Below, piece after piece: positions 56,776-64,000 of a DNA stretch of 64,000 nt. Numbering within the stretch: position 1 is the first letter of the stretch; each line of letters begins with the position of its first letter. The notes under the pieces were generated by a model. The model made no database searches and was not told where the DNA came from. It saw only the letters and a list, made by a program, of their open reading frames with translations. The stretch covers positions 3,286,001 to 3,350,000 of the forward strand of contig JANCIK010000007.1 of assembly GCA_028532985.1 (NCBI GenBank). Reading direction: 5' to 3'. A program made the translations under genes and the position numbers. Origin of the DNA: Stropharia rugosoannulata (lineage: Eukaryota > Basidiomycota > Agaricomycetes > Agaricales > Strophariaceae).

Positions 56776-57381
56776 TCATGGAACTCCGCTGGTCAGTGCT
56801 TGGAAGTTCCATCTGCGATCAGTGATTTCGACGAATTCGTCAAGGGACAGATACAGGCTAGGGGATCTGCTGGGTAGTGATGTGGGTGATGTGATCTCGA
56901 TCTTGGGGTGTTCTTTGTCTTCGTCTTGGGTGAGCGGGTTCTGATTTGCTCTGAGGTATTGTCTGACGGTGCTAAGGGTGGCACGAAGGTGCATTCAGTC
57001 CTGAAGGTTGATTGGTGTCTCATGGTTGAAGGGTTGGTTGATGATTTGGAGGATATGGTCAATTTCGTCCATCCTTTCTCGGTAGCTGAGAAGTTGGAAT
57101 GCCTGGGTGGTCTGGTTGTATCAGTGGGGGTCTAACGGGATCCGGGCTTCGTAGATGGCTGCTATCGCCGGTATTGGGCAGAGCCAGTCACTTAGGTCGG
57201 GTGTCGGTATCTCGGCCGAAGCAAGGGCAAAGCGAAAGTGGATGATTCTGCTAAGTAGTATGCAGCGGACTCGTTCTCCAGCGCAGAAAGTGTCGGCTCT
57301 GTTGGGGTCGAGTCTCCTAGTGATGTCATTCAGGATGTTGTCGAGTGTGGGGTTGGTGTCGGGGAAGACAAGAGAGGCCAT
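56776..57381 (-). pseudogene. Extra frame downstream of pol, two TGA stops
   Basis: From ATG 57,381 the frame runs through TGA at 57,121 and a second TGA just before 56,994 to about 56,776. Both stops are consistent with Arg-to-stop C-to-T changes. The predicted protein has a SRIIHFRFALASAEI helix, LLSYRERMDEIDHILQIINQP and a TLSTVRQYLRANQNP segment. I do not recognise it. Its position after pol suggests an accessory frame of this retroelement lineage. Confidence 0.45.
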
Positions 57382-57425
57382 GGTTTATTTGGGGTTGGAC
57401 GACTAGGTTTGGTGAGGATGTGCTT

Positions 57426-57794
57426 TCATCCGGGGGAGTCTTTATTGTTTTCTGCTATCTTTTCTATTTTTAGGCTAATCACACCTTCTGCTCCTCTCGC
57501 TTCTCTTTCTCTCAGGTCTTCTTCAACTCCCACAAGATCTGCCACGATGTCTTTGTAGATTTCTTTTAGCGGGTCTGCTGACCTGCTAGTTTCGCTGTAT
57601 TCTTTAAATATCTTGACTAATTCCAGCACCTGCTGTAAATCTTGGGTTTGTAATGGCCATGGGACGTCTTCTGGTGAGAGTGGAGGGGTCCTCATGCCGC
57701 GCATTATGGGAAAGTGGGGCATTATGGTGGGAGTTTTATTAAACCATTTGAGTATCGCTCTCTTGCAGTAGCAGTAGAATTTGGTGAAGGGCAT
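57426..57794 (-). CDS. Small accessory frame of the chromovirus
   Basis: About 122 residues, starting six bases after the pol stop. The N-terminus is basic and aromatic (MPFTKFYCYCKRAILKWF). A conserved-looking PPLSPEDVPWPL segment and an amphipathic, acidic C-terminal half (DLQQVLELVKIFKEYSE, DIVADLVGVEEDLRERE) suggest a helical protein. Function unknown. Confidence 0.45.
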   Translation of the reverse strand: MPFTKFYCYCKRAILKWFNKTPTIMPHFPIMRGMRTPPLSPEDVPWPLQTQDLQQVLELVKIFKEYSETSRSADPLKEIYKDIVADLVGVEEDLREREARGAEGVISLKIEKIAENNKDSPG

Positions 57795-57799
57795 TTTGT

Positions 57800-59537
57800 T
57801 TATAGACGGTGTTGGGTTCGATACTTGTTAAGTACATCTGAGGTGTTCTTCAGGTTTGCTGGTGGCTCCCAGGAGTCCTCATTGGCGTCGTAGCCCTTCC
57901 ATCTGACCAAGTATTCAGTTCTTTTGCCCTTCCTTCTATGGTGCATAATTCGTTCCACTTTGTATTCAGATTCCTCGTCGATTAATTCAGGGGGTGGTTG
58001 TGCGTAGTTAGGTCCGTGGGCCTCGGTTTCCTTATACGGTTTGAGTAGTACGATGTGAAACACATTGTGGATTTTCCAGTGGGGAGGTAGGTTTAATTTA
58101 TACGTGACAGGGGAGAGCACCTCCGTGATCGTAAACGGGCCAACATTTTTCGGGGATATCTTCTTTGATGTGTAGTTCATCTTAAGGTTACAGGCATCGA
58201 GCCAGACCTTATCTCCCTTCTTATAGGTTGACGAGTCGTGCTTGGTCCGCTTGATCATTCTTTGTCGCGCTAGTTCGTGAGCAGCCAGTGCTTCTTCTCT
58301 GTCCTTCTGAAGCGTCTTGAATCTCTCTTCCGCTTCTGGGAATTTCGTATATTTGTACGCGGTTGGGATGGCGATGGGGTTCACTCCCATCTGCAGCTTG
58401 AATGGGGTTTTCTGACGGTAGGCATGTCTTCGGCTGTTATGGGTAAAATCCAACGTTCCTAGTTTTCGGCTCCATGTGGTCGGGTTATTTACGCAAAATA
58501 TGGAAATGTAGGCTTCAATTTCTTGATTGAAGCGTTCCACCGTTCCGTCGGTCTGGGGGTGGTATGCGGTGGACAGTTTCTGCGTGATGCCGAGTAGTTT
58601 CATGAATTCCCTGAAGACCCTTGCGGTAAACCTAGGGTCTCGATCACTGGTAATTGCGTCCAGTAGGCCGTATCTTCTGAATAAGTTGTCGATCAAAAGC
58701 TGCGCGATCTCCTCCTCATTTGCCGTTTTGTTGGTTTTTACGGTAATTAGCCCCTTAGTAGATCCATGGTCCACTATGGATAGAATGGCGTCATACCCAT
58801 CGCTGTTTGGGAGGTCGGTTATCAGATCCCAGGTGCAGTTTGCGAACGGTCTGTTGGAGGTGGGCGCTTTGATTGGGTTTAGAGTTGGTTTGTTCGGGCG
58901 CCTGTTTATTTTAAACTCTTGGCAGGTGCCACAGCCTTTACAGTAGTTTTTGACGAATACCGCCATGCCTGGCCACCAGTACACATCCCTAACATTGTTG
59001 AGCGTTTCAATTTCTCCTGGGTGGCCCGCGGTCAGGTTGTCATGGTAGCGTTGGGTGATTTTCCTTCTGAGTAGAAGGTTGTTGGGTATGTATTGCTTTT
59101 CTTGGTAAAACAGTCCCATTTCGCTACCGCTTTGTTCGAGCATCCATTCTGGGACTTCTTTTGCTCCTTTCCCGGTGGGGTCGTTTATTAAATCGATAAT
59201 CCTGTGGGCGAAGTCGTCGGTTGTCAGTGCCTGGGAGATTTCGTCTTGGAGTTCTAGATCTATGTAATTGATCTTGACTTCCTTGTCAAGGCTGAGTTGT
59301 CGTATGGATAGTTTGGATAGAGCCTCGTTTTGGTATTCGATCAACCTTGCGAATAGATCTCCCTGTAACATTGTGACTTTTTCGTCATTCTCATCGTTTT
59401 TTGGGATGTGGTCCGGCCTTCTGGATAGCGCGTCAGACTGTATCATCTGGGTTCCTGGAGTGTGTTTCATCTCGAAGTCGTACTGCAACAGGAGTAGTAA
59501 CCATCGTGCTTGACGTCCATTTAGTTTCTGGGGAGTA
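57800..59537 (-). CDS. Chromovirus pol, C-terminal part: RNase H end, integrase, chromodomain
   Basis: The frame begins inside RNase H (PQKLNGRQARW, then QYDFEMKHTPGTQMIQSDAL). It continues through an integrase zinc finger (HDNLTAGHPGEIETL to CKGCGTC), the catalytic core with its acidic residues in WDLITDLP, TSDRDPRF and DGTVERFNQE, a GPFTITEVLSPVTYKL linker domain, and a C-terminal chromodomain (YKVERIMHHRRKGKRTEYLV, then RWKGYDANEDSWEP). The chromodomain defines the chromovirus clade and would target insertion to modified histones. It is open throughout and separated from the upstream pol part by the insertion at 59,542-60,751. Confidence 0.9.
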
Positions 59538-59541
59538 TGGT

Positions 59542-60754
59542 GACAGGGCTGCTTTTTGGCTACGGGTGTAAACAGCCAGGAGTTCCGTTAATGGGATAGC
59601 TGCGCGCAGGAAACACAGAGGGACTAGAGTGGCGCCTGACTCGTAGTCTGCAGCTATCAGCGCGCCTTATGACGATAAGCGCCTGCGCGCACCGTATTGC
59701 GAGAGAGATCGGTCAGCGAGCTGCACAGCCTAAAGTGCATAGTCTGGTCATCCGTGCGAGCGATCGGAGAGGCGTAGAACGGTTAAGCACCAGCAAAGTG
59801 CGGTGTGAGTACAGCTGAGCGAGTACCAAGGGCGGTGTGAAGGGCTGTGCGCGCATCTCATGTGCGCGCATCGCAAAAGGCAGAATTTGCCTAAGTCCAC
59901 ACATCATGTGACCGTGGCGGCACGCATCAAAAGAGACGCGCAAAAGCCCGAGGGAACAAACGACATGCGCGCAGCGAATGCCAAGGGATCAGGACACTCG
60001 AAGGGAAGCCCGGATGCGATGCGCGGACCTTTGGCCGCGCGTTGCTAGTATTTACTTCACCTTATTATTAGTACACATGCGCGCATCGCATATAAACCTG
60101 TATCCTTGTCTATAGTAATTTAAGCAATTGTCTACCCACTAGATCTGTGTGCTGGGTTCTGTCCCAGGCCGTCGGCGGGCTGTGTTTAGCTTTTGTTAGG
60201 GTTTTAACTGTGAAGTAATTGTGAATCATAGGAGTTTTGGATAGCTTCTGGCCACCGGGTCATTTGGAGAGCTCAGTGAGGAGTCAGTACAACCGTGTAC
60301 GGAAACTCGCACTGTAGTGTTTAGACTGTGAGACTGCACCGCCAGGTGAAAGACTTTGGAGAGTCTTGGATTGTTGGACTTTGGAGAGTCCGCGCATCGC
60401 ACGAGGTCACCGGACCCGGAAGTGCGCGCAGCGAAGCCGTTCGCTAAAAACAACTTATTTCATTTATCATTTTGCCTAGCGCACGCCACTAGCAACCGGG
60501 CTCTATTCGAGATTTACTAGAATTAAACCCCTCCTTACAAACGAATTTGCAGGCACTACTTGCTATTACAAAGACTAGAGGACACGAGGTGCGCGCATCG
60601 CACTCCCAGAACGGGAACCAGAGCAGAGCATAGATTATACTAGCCGTTTAGTTGAGGGCGTTCGCTCGATCTAAGGGATAGGATCTCGCTCCGCTGGGTA
60701 TGCGTGTGTGTTGTGTTTCGCGATTTCGAGTCTAGCTACGCAGTAGACCTCTCA
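59542..60754. mobile_element. 1.2-kb LTR-like insertion within pol
   Basis: It splits RNase H exactly between LTYYR and PQKLNGRQ. The ends read TGAGAGG...CCCTGTCA on the minus strand, and flanks ACGGT (right) and ATGGT (left) look like a 5-bp target duplication with one transition. A TATA-like TATAAAC lies at 60,091 and the core (59,922-60,447) recurs at 55,199. No coding frame is recognisable, so it may be a solo LTR or a small non-autonomous LTR element. Confidence 0.6.
60091..60097 (+). promoter_or_regulatory. TATA box in the LTR-like insertion
   Basis: TATAAAC is preceded by GCGCATCGCA and conserved in the decayed copy at 55,368. It would suit an LTR U3 promoter reading rightwards. Confidence 0.4.
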
Positions 60755-62598
60755 ACGGTAGTACGTGAGGTTTTTGTGATCGGAGAGGATTAGCAATTTA
60801 TGTGGTCCTCCCATCACGTAGTGTCTCCATTCCAATAACACACAAATTATGGCCAGTAGTTCCCTGTCGTATATCTCGTACTTCCTTTCCGTTGGGGAGA
60901 AGGTTTTTGAGATGAACGCGCATGGATGTTTTTGTCCGTTGGTATCCAGTTGCATGAGGACAGCGCCGCTAGTGTATTTTGATGCGTCTGATTCAATGAT
61001 GAACGGCCTGGTCTGGTCTGGCATGGTAAGCACCGGTTGTTCCATAAAGCGCTTTTTGAGTTCCATAAACGCTTGTTCCGTTTCTTCAGTCCATTCGAAT
61101 TTCTTGTCCTTTTTGAGGAGTTCATTGAGCGGTAGTGCTATCTCGGAGTAGTGACGGATGAATTTTCTGTAAAAGTTTCCAAATCCTAGGAAGGATCGTA
61201 CTTGTTTTACAGTTGTCAGGGTTGGCCATTCTAGTAATCCGGCGACTTTCTTGGGGTCCATGGCTATCTGTCCTTCCGAAATGATCATTCCGAGATATTC
61301 AAGTTGTGTCATTTCAAACTCGCACTTCTCCGGTTTGAGATAGAGATTGTTTTCTTTCAGGATTTCTAACACCATTCGTGTATACTGTTCGAGATCTTCT
61401 TTGGTTTGATTAGAATATCGTCCATATAGATGATGATGTAATTCTTTCTGAGCAGTTCTCTGAATATATTGTCCATCATGGCTTGGAAGGTCGCCGGTGA
61501 ATTGCACATTCTGAAGAACATGACTTCTGGTTCGAATAGGCCGAATTTCGTGGTGAAAGCCCCTTTCCATTGGTCTCCTTTGTGAATCCGTATGTTGTTG
61601 TATCCCGAGCGGAGGTCCAGTTTCGTGAAGCAGTTGGCTCCTTTCAGTTTGTCCAGTAGGTCCGAGATTAATGGGAGCGGGTATGCGTTTTTACCTGTAT
61701 GATCATTAAGATACCTGTAATCCTGACAGGGTCGCAGTTTTCCATCTTTCTTTCCGACGAAGAAAAAGGGTGATCCCATGGGTGAATTGGATGGCTTGAT
61801 ATATCCCTTAGCCAGGTTCTCATCAATGAATTTACGAGTCTCTTCCTCTTCTCGAGGATTTAATGGGTAGATTTTGAATGACTTGGGTTCAAAGGTGTCC
61901 TTTAGCTCGATCTTGTGGTCCCATGGTTTCCTTTCCGGTAGTCGGTCGGCTGTTTGTTTTTTGAAGATGTCCAGGAAGTCATGATATTCTTTGGGTATCA
62001 TGTCCTCAAGCGGTTTAGCCGGTTTGTCGTCTTTTGCCAGTTCATGGGAGATGGTAGTCTTAGCGCGTATCCATGTTTCCGCTTCTGAGTGGTTGAGTGC
62101 CGTGGTTTGGATGACTGTTTCCAGTAGCTCCCATTTGTTGCCAGTTTGTCCGTTGTCCGTTGCCGTAGTTGTCTTATCCTGTCTCCAGGAAATTTCTCCT
62201 GTAACCCAATTGATGTCTGGGTTGTATTTGTTAAGCCATGGGTGTCCTAGAATTATGTCCTGTGGGCCAAGTCCTGTAACGAAGAATTCCTCTGTGAATG
62301 TTCGTCCTAGCGCTGTAAATGTTAGTACTGCTTTATGTCTGATGGTCCCTTGTTTGTTCGGCGTTCCGTCCACATTCCGTACTTTGAGGGGTTGGTCCAG
62401 CATGGTTGTCCCGATTTTATTCTTTCGCACATAGTTTTGATCGATAAACAATCCTTCTGCTCCGCAGTCGACGAGGGCATTGTTTTCAATGATTTTATCA
62501 CTCATACTTTCGATAGGGAATTTTATGGGTAAAGTCGTGTATTTACGTTCCCTATCTACTTGTACATTGTGAATCAAAAAATCTGGAGAAACATACAT
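60755..62598 (-). pseudogene. Chromovirus pol, N-terminal part: protease, RT, RNase H, frameshifted
   Basis: From about 62,598 (MYVSPDFLIHN). The aspartic protease has ALVDCGAEGLFID, with Cys where Ser or Thr is usual. The RT includes SPFFFVGKKDGKLRPCQDYR, LDLRSGYNNIRI and the YMDD box. Just after YMDD (about 61,405-61,420) the frame shifts, as if a few bases were lost. The second frame then carries the RT thumb (YLKPEKCEFEMTQLEYLG), RSFLGFGNFYRKFI and RNase H (FIIESDASKYTSGAVL, KYEIYDRELLAI), up to LSDHKNLTYYR where the insertion cuts it. Non-functional as it stands. Confidence 0.88.
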
Positions 62599-62615
62599 TG
62601 AACTATTTCTCCTTT

Positions 62616-63800
62616 TCAAAAATCCTGTTCGTCGTCGGAGTCCGGTGTGGCCGTAGCTATTCTGGCACATTCTTTGAAGAATGCGGTGGCGTCTTTTTCG
62701 TTTTCCCATTCCATTTGCCTGACAAATTTCTTTGCAGAGTTGAAATTGAACTTCTGCGGTTGTTCGGCTTTCTTCGGAGTTTCTTTCTTGTCGCTGTTCC
62801 ACCATGGTTTGGTGGTTTGGTTTGCATTGGAGGAAGAGGCTTTCTTTGGGCAATCTTTCGCAAGATGCCTGGTTTGCTTGCAATTGAAGCATGCTCCCTT
62901 GCGAAGGAGCTCTCCTCTCTCTGTGTAGGTGAGGGCTGCAACGGCCTTCTCTTCGTTCTGTTCTCTGGTCTTTTTGACCTCGATGATGTCGACATCCATC
63001 GCGAAGGGGTCTTTGGCGGCCTTGTATCCGCCGGAGTTGGTTCGTCAATAGGTCATGCTCTTGACCTCCTTCATCCTTTCTCAGGCCTGTTTGTAGTTGC
63101 GTTCCTGTCTGATGGAACGCTCTTTCCAGTCGGCGTAGGTTTCGGGTGGGGATTCGTGGAAAAGGAGTTTCCTCCAAGCGGCGGGGTTAAGCGCTTTGCA
63201 GAAGAGGTCTACCTTCCTTCCGTTGTTGGTGATTTTAGCCTGGTCGGTCAGGATTTCAAATTTGGTAATAAACTCTTGGATCGGCATAGATCCTTGTCTG
63301 AGTTCTCTGAGCTTTTGCTCTGCGTCTAGTTCGAGCTTGGTTCCTGCGAATGCTGTTTCAATCTTATCCTTAAAGAGAGCGTATGAGTCGCTGATGACGA
63401 AGTTGTCGAGCAGGGTGGTGTTCTGGGTGATGTAATTATTCTTCCAGGGTCCTGCGGTTCCGTCCTGCATGTGTCTAAGGGCGAAGAGGATCTTCTGCGC
63501 GTCCTCGGTGTATCTTGCGGGGTTCGATGTGAAGTGGAGTTTCAAGTTGATGAGAAACTCGCAGCATTTTTCTGGTGTACCATTGAACAAGGGAATCTTC
63601 ACCTTGTCTTCTTTCTCGGGGCGGGCGATCTCCGCCTGGGTTCTGGCTATCGTTGCCTCTGTGAACCTTTGTTCTCTTGCTGCCAGGTCGCGCTGCATTA
63701 TCTGAAATTGTTCGCGAGTCCTGCGCCAGTATTCTTCATATTCCGCTGCGGTCGGTTGTGGTGCAGGTGGTGCTCGCGGTCTGGTGGGTTGTTCGAACAT
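62616..63800 (-). pseudogene. Chromovirus gag with two in-frame TGA codons
   Basis: From ATG 63,800. A Pro-rich start leads into a helical domain (EEYWRRTREQFQIMQRDLAA) and the retrotransposon gag core (PLFNGTPEKCCEFLINLKLH, LRELRQGSMPIQEFI). The C-terminal half carries a CCHC zinc knuckle (CFNCKQTRHLAKDC) and ends with ATPDSDDEQDF at 62,616. Two TGA codons (63,081-63,083 and about 63,045) separate the halves in the same frame. Both fall where Trp would be plausible, so G-to-A changes explain them. Confidence 0.85.
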
Positions 63801-63972
63801 GGGTTATTCTCCTTCCATGTCTGGTCTGAATCTTTCTGGTTCTGGTGATTCCGAGGTTCTGGTTAACTCAGTCGGGGTTGTCGTTTCACTGGTCCAATAT
63901 CTGGTTGCCGTGGTGTCGTTGTCTCGGGGCGTTACGAGGTGAGGCTCGCAACGATAAGGGAGTTAGTTCTTT

Positions 63973-64000
63973 TGTTAGGACTTCGAAGACAGAGTCTATA
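63973..64000. mobile_element. Edge of the upstream LTR of the chromovirus
   Basis: TGTTAGGACTTCGAAGAC continues to the window end. Read on the minus strand it ends TCCTAACA directly before the untranslated leader of gag. The same sequence, decayed, starts at 49,816. Confidence 0.5.

Larger units (their letters stand above)
56776..63972 (-). mobile_element. Chromovirus (Ty3/gypsy with chromodomain), minus strand
   Basis: The order from right to left is LTR edge (TGTTAGGACTT at 63,973), gag, protease, reverse transcriptase, RNase H, integrase with chromodomain, then a small extra frame or two. The 3' LTR was not found; sequence loses similarity to the element around 56,776, where AT-rich DNA begins. 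The element retains many CpG dinucleotides, unlike the region to its left. It is broken by nonsense codons in gag, a frameshift in RT and a 1.2-kb insertion, so it is not autonomous. Confidence 0.88.

Noticed and set aside
61366..63177. Single 603-residue frame starting at 63,177
   Set aside because: Its first 190 residues are the gag region in the wrong frame; the real pol frame begins near 62,598.

Overview
The window looks like nuclear DNA of a mushroom-forming basidiomycete (Agaricomycetes). The reasons are genes cut by many GT-AG introns of about 46-95 bp, and a gene repertoire typical of that group: a HET-domain protein, a tandem pair of DUF6534 seven-helix-like membrane proteins, a DUF2235 hydrolase fused to WD40 repeats, a DUF3602 (Par32-type) protein, F-box proteins and a Rom2-type Rho1 exchange factor. 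It also carries chromovirus, hAT and Tc1/mariner transposons. No tRNA, rRNA, CRISPR array or bacterial-type feature was seen.

Layout. 1-7.4 kb: no recognisable gene, a few degenerate repeats. 7.4-33.7 kb: genic part. In order: HET protein (+, four exons), a Ser/Pro/Ala-rich hypothetical (-), two tandem DUF6534 genes (+), a small unrecognised gene (+) whose 5' end holds an exon pair duplicated without its intron, DUF2235-WD40 (+, twelve exons), DUF3602 (-, each of exons 2-5 opening with a GRGG motif), a small hypothetical (-), a 1.2-kb GC-rich stretch ending in a higher-order repeat of an ATATAT palindrome, an F-box-like gene (-), and a Rho-GEF (+) that carries an in-frame TAG and one splice junction that does not fit.

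34.2-41.5 kb: an F-box reading frame runs into a 5.2-kb unit bounded by roughly 200-bp terminal inverted repeats (34,679-39,897). Inside are a 120-bp minisatellite, an open reading frame with the YIDD and C-terminal motifs of a Penelope-like reverse transcriptase but no endonuclease, GATAA repeats, and an 18-copy 119-bp minisatellite. The minisatellite units resemble the stretch of RT coding sequence they abut, and each carries hairpin-forming palindromes that occur in both orientations. An inverted copy of the 120-bp array lies outside the right repeat (40.57-41.48 kb), past a GTGGC-rich block and a hairpin-rich linker. This is the least conventional part of the window.

41.5-56.8 kb: AT-rich, CpG-poor transposon graveyard. 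A hAT element with an 8-bp target duplication (CTATTAGC) contains a nested Tc1/mariner element with TA duplication and a second, unclassified insertion. A deleted mariner, LTR-like pieces and unrecognised sequence follow. Stop codons in these transposases are mostly explained by C-to-T changes. 56.8-64 kb: a much less decayed chromovirus (Ty3/gypsy with chromodomain) on the minus strand, broken by nonsense codons, one RT frameshift and a 1.2-kb LTR-like insertion whose decayed relative sits at 55.2 kb. Its upstream LTR begins at the window edge.

How things work together is mostly inference. HET and DUF2235-WD40 proteins both occur in fungal self/non-self and NLR-like repertoires. The Rho-GEF would act in cell-wall integrity signalling if functional. 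The rest is repeat biology.
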